From positions 1 to 64,000 of the forward strand of contig NZ_WHVW01000011.1 of assembly GCF_009651005.1 (NCBI RefSeq): a stretch of 64,000 bases of DNA, read 5' to 3'. Under the pieces are notes generated by a model. That model did no database searches and was not told the DNA's origin. It saw only the letters and a list, made by a program, of their open reading frames with translations. This DNA is from Sporosarcina obsidiansis (GTDB taxonomy: Bacteria; Bacillota; Bacilli; Bacillales_A; Planococcaceae). How positions within the stretch are numbered: position 1 is the stretch's first letter; every line of letters begins with the position of its first letter. The translations under genes and the position numbers were made by a program. Below, in pieces: positions 52,914-62,627 of the stretch.

Positions 52914-52951
52914 GACTGTATAGAAACCGATTTACGATTTTCTATACAGTC
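52914..52951. terminator. Bidirectional terminator between the Rieske flavoprotein and ppaC
   Basis: Perfect 13-bp arms gactgtatagaaa (52914-52926) and tttctatacagtc (52939-52951), flanked by an A-run and a T-run. The two genes converge here. Confidence 0.9.
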
Positions 52952-52957
52952 CTTTTA

Positions 52958-53884
52958 TTATGAAAGTGCTTCAGTTAAGACCGGCACAATTTGCTTTTTG
53001 CGCGACACAATTCCTTTGAGCAACGCGGAATTATTATCAAACGATACATTAAATGCAGAGCCTGCACGTTCCGCTTCCTTACCTAATGCAATGATGACAG
53101 AATCACTATTAATAATGTCTGTTACTACAAATAAGAATAAGTCAAGATTCTTCTGTTCAATCACTTGAAGAAGCAACTCTTCCAGTTCAGCTTGCCGTCC
53201 CAAAATATCCTGCAGATCCACCGCATTCACTTGTGCGATTTCCATTTTGATATCACCAAAGATAAATTCTTTCGCATCAAGACCGACTAATTCTTGTACT
53301 GGAGTGGCACTCAAGTCTGCCCCTGCTTTCAACATAGCAAGACCGTATACAGCGGCATCGACTTCAGCAATAGCTGCCAATTCGTCAGCTGCTACTCGAT
53401 CTTGCTCAGTGAAGGTCGGTGATTTAAATAGCAAGGAATCCGATACAATCGCAGATAGCATGAGACCTGCAATATTCTTTGGTATCTCGATTCCATGTTC
53501 TTTAAATAACTTATTCAGAATCGTTGCCGTACAACCAACTGGTTCTGCACGGTAATATAATGGATCATTCGTTTGAAAGTTCGCAATCCGGTGATGGTCA
53601 ATAACTTCCAACACCTGTACTTCGTCCAAATCATCGACACTTTGTTGCTTCTCATTATGATCAACCAAGATCACCTGTGATACTTCTGGTGAAGCTTTTT
53701 CAATCAGGCGCGGTGCTTCAAAACCGAAAGTTTCAAGTGCATACGCCGTTTCTTTAGAAATATTTCCCAAACGGACTGCTTCTGCATCGACTCCTATTTG
53801 CTGTTTTAAATATGCATACGTAATAGCAGATGCAATCGAATCCGTATCCGGGTTTTTATGCCCGATAACTAACACTTTTGACAT
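52958..53884 (-). CDS. ppaC: Manganese-dependent inorganic pyrophosphatase
   Basis: A 308-residue family II (DHH) pyrophosphatase that hydrolyses PPi in the cytosol. Metal motifs are [13 protein letters not shown] (about 8-20), VDHNEK and [11 protein letters not shown]. The C-terminal DHHA2 domain ends [16 protein letters not shown] lies before the ATG. Monocistronic, with its own terminator. Confidence 0.96.
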   Translation of the reverse strand: MSKVLVIGHKNPDTDSIASAITYAYLKQQIGVDAEAVRLGNISKETAYALETFGFEAPRLIEKASPEVSQVILVDHNEKQQSVDDLDEVQVLEVIDHHRIANFQTNDPLYYRAEPVGCTATILNKLFKEHGIEIPKNIAGLMLSAIVSDSLLFKSPTFTEQDRVAADELAAIAEVDAAVYGLAMLKAGADLSATPVQELVGLDAKEFIFGDIKMEIAQVNAVDLQDILGRQAELEELLLQVIEQKNLDLFLFVVTDIINSDSVIIALGKEAERAGSAFNVSFDNNSALLKGIVSRKKQIVPVLTEALS

Positions 53885-53937
53885 TCTTCAATTCCTCCTA
53901 ATTCACTCTGTTTACTATTTATATCTTATCACACTAT

Positions 53938-54384
53938 TCAAGATTGACTAGTGGGAAATAATAAAGCATGGATATCTTCAGCATTATGAAGAAAGTCAGC
54001 GATCGTATAGCGATCCAGCACGGCAAAATAAGCTTGGAGCGCTTCATATAATACACCCTTCAAATGGCAGGCCGATGACAACACACACAGGTTTTTATTC
54101 GGATCAAAACATTCGACCAAATGAAAATCGTCTTCCGTTTTGCGAACGAGCTCACCGACATTTATGTCCTTGGGATCTATACTAAGACGAATTCCTCCGC
54201 CACGGCCACGAATCGTTTCAATTAACTGTAACTTCCCCAACTCATGGACAATCTTTGTGAGGTGATTTTTAGAGATTTGATAAGCATCCGAGATTTCTTG
54301 CACGGTGGATAATTCATCAGGTTGTTTGGATGCTAGAAAAATTAGAACACGCAGCGAATAATCCGTATACATTGTTAAACGCAT
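53938..54384 (-). CDS. nsrR: Nitric oxide-sensing repressor NsrR
   Basis: A 148-residue Rrf2-family regulator. The winged helix lies at about 1-70. Cysteines at 92, 100 and 106 (ECFDPNKNLCVLSSACHLK) match exactly the iron-sulfur ligands of B. subtilis NsrR. It is divergent from hmp across 292 bp, so it probably represses hmp until nitric oxide damages the cluster. The ribosome site is weak (GTGGTGATATT). Confidence 0.93.
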   Translation of the reverse strand: MRLTMYTDYSLRVLIFLASKQPDELSTVQEISDAYQISKNHLTKIVHELGKLQLIETIRGRGGGIRLSIDPKDINVGELVRKTEDDFHLVECFDPNKNLCVLSSACHLKGVLYEALQAYFAVLDRYTIADFLHNAEDIHALLFPTSQS

Positions 54385-54589
54385 AATATCACCACTTTCA
54401 CTTCTCTTTCTATTATAACATTTCCGAGCAAAAAATCCTTATCTACAGTAGCAAGTCAGACGAAAGATGTGATGGTTTCACTCGGTGTATAAACTATATA
54501 CAGCCGGTTATCATTAAAAGGTAACTACTTTATCCTAATCACATTATATGTCAGCTTATTGAATGAACTGTGTCCATTTTTTGTATTCT

Positions 54590-54616
54590 ATTTAAACATG
54601 TATTTTATATATAGCT
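54590..54616. promoter_or_regulatory. Possible NsrR operator upstream of hmp
   Basis: AAACATGTATTTTATATATA includes the half-site ATGTATTT of the NsrR consensus with an AT-rich, less conserved second half. It lies about 60-85 bp before the hmp start. Confidence 0.4.
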
Positions 54617-54676
54617 TTTAACCAGCGAATGTTTTATGATAGGAACATCAAATACGGAAAGGTTGTGCATTACCTT

Positions 54677-55864
54677 ATGTTATCTCAACAAACGATCGAT
54701 ATTATTAAATCAACTGTACCTGTGCTCGAGCAACACGGTAAAACGATTACGACTGTTTTCTACAGAAATATGTTTGAAGCACATCCAGAATTGCTAGATA
54801 TTTTCAACCACGCTAACCAATCACAAGGACGTCAGCAAACAGCACTCGCTAACACGGTGTATGCAGCTGCTCAACATATTGATAATTTAGGAGCAATTTT
54901 GCCGGCTGTCGTACAAATTGCACATAAACACCGTTCTCTCGGTATCTTGCCTGAACATTATCCAATTGTAGGAGAAAACTTGTTAGGGGCGATTAAAGAA
55001 GTTCTTGGAGACGCAGCAACTCCTGAAATCATCAACGCATGGGCAGAAGCTTATGGTGTGATCGCGGATGCTTTCATCGGCGTCGAAGCAGAAATGTATG
55101 ACCATACAGCTGAAGCTGAAGGTGGCTGGAGAATGTTCAAGAATTTCGAGATTGTGGATAAAGTAGCAGAAAGTGATGTCATTACTTCATTTTATCTAAA
55201 GCCAGTAGATGGAAAGAAATTGCCATACTACTTGCCAGGACAATATATTACGATCCGGCTGTCCATCCCGGGTGCAAAAAATATCGTCAACCGTCAGTAT
55301 AGCTTGTCACAAAAATCAAATGATGACACATTCCGGATTTCTGTAAAACGTGAGGATTCACTACAACCTAATGGTGTGGTGTCTTGTTACTTGCATAACC
55401 AGGCAAGCGTTGGAGATATTATTGAAGTCAGTGCACCAGCAGGAGATTTCTACTTAGAGCCTACAACGACAACACCGGTAACATTAATCAGCGGTGGTGT
55501 TGGGATCACACCAATGATGGCGATGTATCAAACCATTGCAGACTTGTCACCTGAGCGTGAAGTTGCGTTCTTACATTCTGCACGTACACGTAGCCAACAA
55601 GCATTTGCGGAAAAGCTTGAACAATTGAATGCAAAATTACCTAACTCCGCCTACAAAGCTCTTTATTCAGAAGAGGGAGATGGCATGTTCACTCGTGAGT
55701 TCTTGCAAGAAAACGTTCTTGAAGGCAGTGATATCTATGTATGTGGACCTACTGGTTTCATGGAGTTCGTCATCCAACAGCTTTATGCGATCGGTGTACC
55801 TGAAGAAAAAGTCCACTTCGAATTCTTTGGTCCAGCTGTACAGCTTGAATTGGCAACTGTTTAA
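54677..55864 (+). CDS. hmp: Flavohaemoprotein, nitric oxide dioxygenase Hmp
   Basis: About 395 residues; oxidises nitric oxide to nitrate. It has an N-terminal globin domain (about 1-137) with the proximal haem His in [13 protein letters not shown] (about residue 84). The FAD domain carries RQYSLSQKS and the NAD domain [12 protein letters not shown] and [10 protein letters not shown]. The ATG at 54677 matches the B. subtilis start ([17 protein letters not shown]); its ribosome site is weak, and the frame is open further upstream. Confidence 0.96.
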   Translation: MLSQQTIDIIKSTVPVLEQHGKTITTVFYRNMFEAHPELLDIFNHANQSQGRQQTALANTVYAAAQHIDNLGAILPAVVQIAHKHRSLGILPEHYPIVGENLLGAIKEVLGDAATPEIINAWAEAYGVIADAFIGVEAEMYDHTAEAEGGWRMFKNFEIVDKVAESDVITSFYLKPVDGKKLPYYLPGQYITIRLSIPGAKNIVNRQYSLSQKSNDDTFRISVKREDSLQPNGVVSCYLHNQASVGDIIEVSAPAGDFYLEPTTTTPVTLISGGVGITPMMAMYQTIADLSPEREVAFLHSARTRSQQAFAEKLEQLNAKLPNSAYKALYSEEGDGMFTREFLQENVLEGSDIYVCGPTGFMEFVIQQLYAIGVPEEKVHFEFFGPAVQLELATV

Positions 55865-55873
55865 CGATGAAGG

Positions 55874-55902
55874 AAAACCCCCGCGAATTTTGCGGGGGTT
55901 TT
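55874..55902. terminator. Bidirectional terminator between hmp and ykvI-like gene
   Basis: Perfect 11-bp arms aaaacccccgc (55874-55884) and gcgggggtttt (55892-55902). Confidence 0.92.
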
Positions 55903-55980
55903 GTCAGTGGCTTGATTCTTTACTTAAACGGATCCTTATATTTACGTTTTGATGCGAACCAAATCTTTTTCAACGTCCCC

Positions 55981-57030
55981 CTATATTTTCTTCGGCATAC
56001 GGAATGACGCGAAAATAAGTGCAGCCACTAAAAACAGGCCCAAGTTGCCGACAAGCGGATAAAAATTGCTGACTAAGTTTGTGAAACCAAAGAAACTTAA
56101 AGCGTAACCGATCAATAAGGCGCCGCCTACAAACACTTTAAATTTTAGCGTCCCTGTTTCAATGAACCTTGCTCCAAATGCGTAGAACATGCTAACTGCC
56201 GTATTAAAAATCATCCCATAGAGAATGAGCGCCATGAATGTCGCAAAAACAGGGGAAATATCATTGATGATCGCAAGCATCGGTAACTCCGTGCCCGCTA
56301 CTACATCTACTTTTGAAAAAAGCGCCAAGTGGCTCAATAAAATCAAGATACCTAAGCCTAGGCCTCCAACAAAACCTCCCCACGCCGCAGTCTTTTCATT
56401 TTTCTCAGCACCACCCATCACGATAGACATGGACGCACCAACCGCGATATTGAACGATACATAGTTAATCGCTGATAAGAACCAATTCGGCAAAGTGGTC
56501 GGCACATCTTTCGCTAAGGGATCTAGGACAGCAAATGTCGTATCCATCGTCAGCAAACTGTAAATCGACACACCAATAACCGTGATGATCAAAAAAGGCG
56601 TTATACTGCCGATCACCCCAACCACTTTATCTACATTTAATAACATGGTTAAAAATACCAACACGATCATGAGCAAACTACCAACATAGGAAGGCAGCGC
56701 AAATTGTTGCTGGAGATTGGCCCCTGCACCTGCTAACATAACGACACCCACGCCAAACAGTGTAAAGATAATAACTCCATCTACTACTATACCTAAGTAT
56801 CGTCCACTAATTTTATAAACTACATCTTTATGAGAATTCGTCTGCATACGGCTACCTAATCTCGTCAGCACCATTCCTAAATAGGCAAACAATGCCGTAC
56901 ACACAATAGCACCCAAGATTCCCATTAGACCGAAGCTCGTAAAATACGTCATAATTTCATTTCCCGAAGCGAAGCCGGCTCCGACAATGATGCCTATGAA
57001 GGCACTTCCCATCTTCAATATATTTTTCAT
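55981..57030 (-). CDS. YkvI family membrane protein
   Basis: A 349-residue protein with about ten membrane helices. The N-terminus KMGSAFIGIIVGAGFASGNEIMTYFTSFG has the unwound first helix of the LeuT-fold (amino acid-polyamine) group. B. subtilis YkvI is similar in length and pattern. It is probably an uptake carrier, with unknown substrate. Monocistronic. Confidence 0.83.
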   Translation of the reverse strand: MKNILKMGSAFIGIIVGAGFASGNEIMTYFTSFGLMGILGAIVCTALFAYLGMVLTRLGSRMQTNSHKDVVYKISGRYLGIVVDGVIIFTLFGVGVVMLAGAGANLQQQFALPSYVGSLLMIVLVFLTMLLNVDKVVGVIGSITPFLIITVIGVSIYSLLTMDTTFAVLDPLAKDVPTTLPNWFLSAINYVSFNIAVGASMSIVMGGAEKNEKTAAWGGFVGGLGLGILILLSHLALFSKVDVVAGTELPMLAIINDISPVFATFMALILYGMIFNTAVSMFYAFGARFIETGTLKFKVFVGGALLIGYALSFFGFTNLVSNFYPLVGNLGLFLVAALIFASFRMPKKI

Positions 57031-57088
57031 ATTGTCCTCTATTCTTCTCTGTAACGGCTAACACCGCGAGATTGTCATTTGCTATCCT

Positions 57089-57685
57089 TCATTTCCTGTA
57101 TTTAGAGACGAACGGATTGTCTTTCTCATAAAACCTCCATGGGTAATGAACAGCTTCGCCTGAATTTCCAATCCCTACGCGTGGACCTGCTTCTACTTCA
57201 TTCTGGGGCAACCCTTCTGAAATATATAGTGGTTTCTGTGCCCAATGATGACCGTAAAAATCCATCGTAACGCCGAGTGCTTTGGAGAGCTTACCGGGAC
57301 CATTGGTTAAATCAGTCACTTTTTTGATGTGTCCTCCACGGTTTTCCTTCATATGTATCAAACCTTCCACTGGCTCGCCAGCTCGCAGAAGAACAGCATG
57401 CGGAATTCCTTCCGGTGCACTCACGACATTCATAAGCACATGGGTATGCATTTGGTATGTATATACTGATCCTGCTTCTCCAAACATTACCTCCGTGCGT
57501 TTTGTTCTGCGATTACCAAAACTGTGAGCTGCCCGATCTTCAGGTCCATGGTACGCTTCCGTTTCCACAATTCTTACCACTAACAAACTATCTGATCGTT
57601 CATGTACGATATATTTTCCAACTAGACTACGTGCAAGCTCCAAGACAGGGGCGTAAAAATAAGATGGATCGATCGGTTCATACAT
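57089..57685 (-). CDS. DNA-3-methyladenine glycosylase (AAG/MPG type)
   Basis: A 198-residue base-excision repair enzyme that removes alkylated purines. Visible are VRIVETEAYHGPEDRAAHSFGNRRTKRTEVMF with the catalytic Glu, TYQMHTHVLMNVVSA, and LTNGPGKLSKALGV. AAGGAGAGG precedes the ATG. It lies 22 bp after the ABC exporter gene in the same direction. Confidence 0.93.
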   Translation of the reverse strand: MYEPIDPSYFYAPVLELARSLVGKYIVHERSDSLLVVRIVETEAYHGPEDRAAHSFGNRRTKRTEVMFGEAGSVYTYQMHTHVLMNVVSAPEGIPHAVLLRAGEPVEGLIHMKENRGGHIKKVTDLTNGPGKLSKALGVTMDFYGHHWAQKPLYISEGLPQNEVEAGPRVGIGNSGEAVHYPWRFYEKDNPFVSKYRK

Positions 57686-57707
57686 ACTATCCTCTCCTTT
57701 GTCTACG

Positions 57708-59444
57708 TTAGGCTAAGCCTTGACCTGCTGCAAATTCACGATAGAGATCATGTGTTTCCAGTAATTCCTCATGACGTCCTCTACCTGTAATCACACCATT
57801 CTCTAAAAATAATAATTGATCCGCATGTAAGACAGTTGCCAATCGATGTGCAATGATCAACGTAGTTCGGCCTTTCATTAAGTGCTGCAATGCCTCCTGC
57901 ACATGTGCTTCGGATCCACTGTCTAAATTAGAGGTAGCTTCATCCAACAATAAGATTTCCGGATTATGCAATAAGGCGCGAGCAATGGCAATTCGTTGAC
58001 GCTGACCGCCTGAAAGCTTCATACCCCGCTCCCCGACCCACGTTTCGAATTGATCCGGCATCTCTTCAATAAACGTGTATGCATTTGCCGCTTTTGCCGC
58101 TTCGATCACCTCACCTAGCTGTGGTCGTCGTTCTAACCCGTAGGCGATATTATCAAGAATTGTACCACTCAATAACGGACTTTCTTGTGATACATAGCCG
58201 ATCCGTTGTCGCCAGTTGGATAACGGAATAGAATTCACAGGTACATCGCCAAGCAATATTTCGCCTGAATTCGGTTGATAAAACCGTTCGACTAATGAAA
58301 AAATAGTTGTTTTTCCACCACCACTTGGTCCGATGAACGCTGTGACTGTCCCTCTATTGGCAGTAAAAGAGATTCCGTTCACTATGGGCTTTTCTGCTTC
58401 ATAAGAAAAATGTACATCAGAAAATGTAAGCGCAGCATCTGGCTCTGGAGAAAAATCGCCAGTTGCTGGTTCTGATTTCATTCGCAAAATTCCTTGAATT
58501 CTTTCCGTCGCACCGACTGCTTTTTGAAAGGAGGTGAAGAATTGTGCCATTTGGGCAAACGGCATGATGATCTGGAATAGTAAGAAAATGATCGCCACTA
58601 GCGTTCCAGCAGACAATGTACCTTTTGCTACTTGTGCTCCACCATATCCAAGGATCACTACTAAAATGCCCATCATCGTCAGCATCATAATGGGTGAGAT
58701 AACTGCTTGAATTTTTGCTTCCTTCAAGCCATAACGAAATAACGATTGAATTGCCGTTTTACCTTTTTCCCCTTCGGCGGGTTCTGCACGATAGGCTTTC
58801 ACTAGACGGATATCACCAAGCACTCGACCTAAATGCCCTGAAAATTTCGCCATTTCAGCTTGCGTTGCTTTGGCTACTTTATGCATTAACCGACCAAGCG
58901 GGAATAATATGGCCATACTGACTGGTACGCTAATGAGCATAATGACCGTCATTTTCCAATCTAGCACTAATAAAATGATGATAGCACCTATAATGGAGAT
59001 CATACCTGATATGAACGCCACCAAATGCTCAGAGACTAACGACTTCAACACGGTCGTATCTTGCGTAATCCGACTCATCGTCTCTCCAGTTTCATTCTGA
59101 TCGAAATAAGGGACCGGCAAACGTAGAACCTTCTGCCATAATTGGTTTCGCAAATCCGCAACTACGGTCTCTCCGATGTAGGCGAGCATGTAGTATGAAA
59201 AGCCACCCGTAATTGCTTGGACGATGAATAAACCTAATAAAAAGACACCCGTTTTCCAATTCATCAATTCGCTCGTAAAAGAGTCGACCAAATCTTTAGT
59301 AATTAAAGGGACGACCAATCCTGCAACAGTTTCAATAAGGGATAGAAACAAGGCAATAGTTGTCACAGCAACAGGCCAGTGTAACGTCTTAACTAAACTA
59401 ATAAAATTTTTAAATGATCCAGTTGACTTTGCTTGTGTATTCAT
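57708..59444 (-). CDS. ABC-type exporter, fused permease and ATPase
   Basis: A 578-residue half-transporter of the BmrA/MsbA type. Six membrane helices (about 20-310) precede the ATPase. Walker A is GPSGGGKTTIFSL, the Q-loop is GYVSQESPLL, the signature is LSGGQRQRIAIARALL, and Walker B is ILLLDEATSNLD. It should act as a homodimer. Multidrug export is the usual role, with substrate here unknown. It lies 20 bp after the uracil-glycosylase-like gene. Confidence 0.92.
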   Translation of the reverse strand: MNTQAKSTGSFKNFISLVKTLHWPVAVTTIALFLSLIETVAGLVVPLITKDLVDSFTSELMNWKTGVFLLGLFIVQAITGGFSYYMLAYIGETVVADLRNQLWQKVLRLPVPYFDQNETGETMSRITQDTTVLKSLVSEHLVAFISGMISIIGAIIILLVLDWKMTVIMLISVPVSMAILFPLGRLMHKVAKATQAEMAKFSGHLGRVLGDIRLVKAYRAEPAEGEKGKTAIQSLFRYGLKEAKIQAVISPIMMLTMMGILVVILGYGGAQVAKGTLSAGTLVAIIFLLFQIIMPFAQMAQFFTSFQKAVGATERIQGILRMKSEPATGDFSPEPDAALTFSDVHFSYEAEKPIVNGISFTANRGTVTAFIGPSGGGKTTIFSLVERFYQPNSGEILLGDVPVNSIPLSNWRQRIGYVSQESPLLSGTILDNIAYGLERRPQLGEVIEAAKAANAYTFIEEMPDQFETWVGERGMKLSGGQRQRIAIARALLHNPEILLLDEATSNLDSGSEAHVQEALQHLMKGRTTLIIAHRLATVLHADQLLFLENGVITGRGRHEELLETHDLYREFAAGQGLA

Positions 59445-59464
59445 TACTTGGCCTCTTTTCTATC

Positions 59465-60127
59465 TTATTCTATCGACTTGGAAGTTAGCCCTTGAAGATA
59501 ATCTCCAATCCGAAACCAATCTTCTTCTAGATTTGGTCGTAATGAAGGCCGATAGAATATGGACGCTGGATGAAATGTTGGCAAGATGGTGTAAGTCTGC
59601 TCTGTCCAGCTATATTGTATATCTTCTAGCTTCTGTAGATACTGAACTGGCTGCTTCAATAACTGTCCATGAAGTGCCGTTACTTTTGCATGTTTGCCAA
59701 GCAATCGTTGCAATCCAATATTACCGAGTGTGACAATGAGTTTTGGCTTGAGATTCGCCACTTCATAATCCAGCACAGGGGCATGGGCTAGCTGTTCTTT
59801 CTTTGTTGGTGGACGATTGTATTTACGTTCCGTCAAAGTGCCATCGCGTTCCTTCTTAGTACCCCATTTATACGGTCTGCTTCTGAATGAACTTGTCATA
59901 TATACGTCTTCGCGTGTTAAACCGATTGACGCTAAAGATTTCATCAGCTCATCACCCGCCCTGCCAATAAACGGCATACCATGTATTGCTTCATGCTCAC
60001 CTGGCGCTTCTCCAATCAATAGGAGCTTCGGTGATTCAGGACCTTCCCCATGAACAAAGCCTTCCACTTGGAACCCTTCGCTGCGTTTTAGTGCAAGTTG
60101 TGCGATTTCATCTGGTATACGAAACAT
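59465..60127 (-). CDS. Uracil-DNA glycosylase superfamily protein without iron-sulfur cysteines
   Basis: A 220-residue member of the family 4-like group. Motif A is GEAPGEHEAIHGMPFIGRAG (about 39-58), and the C-terminal HPAS is within PTFHPASIFYRP. There is not one cysteine in the protein, whereas classic family 4 enzymes bind a 4Fe-4S cluster with four cysteines. The ATG follows AAGGGAG. Uracil excision is likely but unproven. It leads a unit with the ABC exporter and alkyl-purine glycosylase genes. Confidence 0.82.
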   Translation of the reverse strand: MFRIPDEIAQLALKRSEGFQVEGFVHGEGPESPKLLLIGEAPGEHEAIHGMPFIGRAGDELMKSLASIGLTREDVYMTSSFRSRPYKWGTKKERDGTLTERKYNRPPTKKEQLAHAPVLDYEVANLKPKLIVTLGNIGLQRLLGKHAKVTALHGQLLKQPVQYLQKLEDIQYSWTEQTYTILPTFHPASIFYRPSLRPNLEEDWFRIGDYLQGLTSKSIE

Positions 60128-60236
60128 CCTATCAACTCCCTTGCCATAATTATAGAGGTTCTATGACAGAATCAAAAACATTAACCATTGAAAAAGCCGC
60201 CCCCATTTATGTTAAATGGAAACGACTTATTGTATT

Positions 60237-61436
60237 CTATGCTAACTCCATCTGTTTTGTTTCTGTTCCTAACAAAACAACGGATAATACACCAATCATA
60301 ATGGCACCGCAGAAAATGGCAAAAATCATACCAAACCCATAGCCTGCCGTAAGAAGTGAACCGACTAACAGCGGACCAAATATGCCACCGACTCGACCGA
60401 TTGCAGCCGCAACTCCAGAACCTGTCGCGCGGATCGATGTAGGATATTGTTCCGGTGAATAGGCGTACAATGCCCCCCATGCACCTAAATTAAAGAAGGA
60501 TAGAAATGCACCTGCTATCATTAAGGTTGCTAACGACTCTGCATTGCCGAAAGCTAATGCGCTAATCGCCGTACCGAATAAATAGGTAGACAATACAAAC
60601 TTTCGTCCAGCTCGTTCGATCAGCCACGCGGCACTGAAATAGCCGGGAAGCTGCGCCAACGTCATAAGCAAGACATAACCGAAGCTTTTGATTAGGCTGA
60701 AGCCTTTTAGCACCATTACACTCGGCAGCCAGAGGAACATTCCATAATAAGAAAACACCACAGCAAACCAAACAATCCATAACATGATCGTACGCTTTCT
60801 ATAGGCTGGAGCTAATAACAGTTTTAACTTCTGCCCAGTTGATTGATCTTTTTTGGCTTCTTTCACAAATTTCTTCGAATCCGGCAAATTACGACGTAGA
60901 TAAATCGCATAAAATGCTGGCAAGGCAGTTATAATCAATGCCACACGCCAACCATAACTTGGAATTACAAAATATGCGATCAAAGCAGCAATTAACCAGC
61001 CTCCCGCCCAAAAGCTTTCCAACAATACTACCACGCGCCCGCGCTCTTTCGCAGAAACACTTTCTGAAACTAGCGTAGATGCTACAGGAAGTTCACCACC
61101 TAGGCCAGCCCCCACTAAGAAACGCAAAATGAGGAATGCCCATAAAGAAGTCGTCAATGCAGACAACCCGCTAGCGACTGAAAATAAGATAAGCGTAATC
61201 ATAAATACTTGTTTGCGTCCTATGCGATCCGCCAGCAATCCAAATCCAAACGCTCCGACAGCCATTCCGATAGAGTTGACACTTCCAATCCAGCCCATTT
61301 CAGACGAAGTCAACTGCCAATCCACAGCAAGGGCCGCAATGATAAAGGATAAGATACCTACGTCCATGGCGTCAAACATCCAACCAGTTCCTGCAATGCC
61401 AAGCAATTTATTACGTGAGATTTCTTTCGTCTCCAC
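60237..61436 (-). CDS. MFS transporter, NiaP-like
   Basis: A 399-residue 12-helix carrier of the sugar/metabolite:H+ symporter group. The N-terminus GTGWMFDAMDVGILSFIIAAL, the loop LADRIGRKQVFM and RFLVGAGLGGELPVASTLVSES are close to the niacin transporter NiaP of B. subtilis (YceI). The start is GTG after AAAGG. Niacin as substrate is a family guess; no NAD genes are nearby. Confidence 0.82.
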   Translation of the reverse strand: METKEISRNKLLGIAGTGWMFDAMDVGILSFIIAALAVDWQLTSSEMGWIGSVNSIGMAVGAFGFGLLADRIGRKQVFMITLILFSVASGLSALTTSLWAFLILRFLVGAGLGGELPVASTLVSESVSAKERGRVVVLLESFWAGGWLIAALIAYFVIPSYGWRVALIITALPAFYAIYLRRNLPDSKKFVKEAKKDQSTGQKLKLLLAPAYRKRTIMLWIVWFAVVFSYYGMFLWLPSVMVLKGFSLIKSFGYVLLMTLAQLPGYFSAAWLIERAGRKFVLSTYLFGTAISALAFGNAESLATLMIAGAFLSFFNLGAWGALYAYSPEQYPTSIRATGSGVAAAIGRVGGIFGPLLVGSLLTAGYGFGMIFAIFCGAIMIGVLSVVLLGTETKQMELA

Positions 61437-61605
61437 TTGTCTTCTACCTTTCTATTGTACAATCTTTAGGTGTCTTTACATGTGTAATTATAGCATGCTA
61501 TTCATTATTTTGACTAGTTATGTTTTGAGGCGTTTTTTATTTATGAGCGCTAAAGGAATTTTTGTGAGCATGTGTCTTGATCGGTTGTAATGTCTGGCTA
61601 TATAC

Positions 61606-61639
61606 GAAAAAACCCCGAAAGACTAAGTCTTTCGAGGTT
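61606..61639 (-). terminator. Terminator of the siderophore uptake operon
   Basis: Arms aaccccgaaagac (61611-61623) and gtctttcgaggtt (61627-61639), one mismatch, followed on the minus strand by a T-run. Confidence 0.85.
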
Positions 61640-61646
61640 TGATTTC

Positions 61647-62606
61647 TTATAGTCCAGCTTCGACTTCTTTAATCATTTCTTTCACTGACTGTAGTCCACC
61701 GCCAGATAGGTACCAATATTCACCGTTAAGGTAAACCATTTTATCATTTTTAAATGCATTCGTTTTCTTCACTAGGTCGTTTTCAATGGAGTCTTTTGCT
61801 GAACCACTGCCAACAGCTGCATCACGGTCGATAACGAATAGAATATCAGGATTCTTTTCTAAAATATATTCGAATGTGATATTTTGTCCGTGTGTAGAGA
61901 CTTCGATTCCTTCGTCAGCTGGTTTGAAGCCGAATACGTCATGGATGATCCCGAAACGTGAGCTTGGTCCGTACGCACTTACTTTGCCTTCTGATCCAAG
62001 GATGATCAACGCATTGCTATCTATGTCAGCTGTTTTCGCTTTAATTTCTTCAATGCTTGCATCTATATCTGCTAATTCCGTTTTCATTTCGTCTTCTTTA
62101 TCAAAAATCTTAGCGATCTTATCCATGTTTTCTTTAAATGAATCCAAATAACGTGATGTGTCTACACCTGTGTAAACAGTTGGTGCGATTTCTGTGAATT
62201 GGTCGTACAATTCAGATTGACGGCTTGAGATAAAGATCACATCGGGCTTCATTGCATGGATCGCTTCAAAATCAGGCTCTTTCAAGCTACCCAAGTTCTC
62301 GTATTTTTCATCTTCATATTTAGAAAGGTATCCAGGTACATTTGCTTGTGGCAAACCTGCTACTTCAATTCCTAATTCGTCAAGTGTGTCGAGTGTTCCA
62401 AAGTCAAAAACCACTACTTTTTCAGGATTCTTTTCAAGTGTTGTTTCACCAAGCTCATGTGTGATCGTTACTTCCGTGCTTTCTTCAGCAGCGGGCTTAT
62501 CATCGGACGCTCCGTTATCTGCAGGCTTTTCTTCATCTTTCGATCCGCAAGCAGCAAGTGCAAGCATTAAAATTAATGCAAATAAAGATAATGTAAGTTT
62601 TTTCAT
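61647..62606 (-). CDS. yclQ: Siderophore-binding lipoprotein, YclQ-like
   Basis: A 319-residue substrate-binding lipoprotein. The lipobox is ALAAC with Cys20, and an acidic linker (about 22-45) tethers a class III fold. Segments VVVFDFGTLDTLDELG, NLGSLKEPDFEAI, SSRQSELYDQF, YGPSSRFGIIHDVFG and WYLSGGGLQSVKEMI follow B. subtilis YclQ, the petrobactin-binding protein. GAGG precedes the ATG. It is the last gene of the operon; a Fur-controlled promoter would lie outside the window. Confidence 0.92.
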   Translation of the reverse strand: MKKLTLSLFALILMLALAACGSKDEEKPADNGASDDKPAAEESTEVTITHELGETTLEKNPEKVVVFDFGTLDTLDELGIEVAGLPQANVPGYLSKYEDEKYENLGSLKEPDFEAIHAMKPDVIFISSRQSELYDQFTEIAPTVYTGVDTSRYLDSFKENMDKIAKIFDKEDEMKTELADIDASIEEIKAKTADIDSNALIILGSEGKVSAYGPSSRFGIIHDVFGFKPADEGIEVSTHGQNITFEYILEKNPDILFVIDRDAAVGSGSAKDSIENDLVKKTNAFKNDKMVYLNGEYWYLSGGGLQSVKEMIKEVEAGL

Positions 62607-62627
62607 TTGATTTTGTTCCTCACTTTT

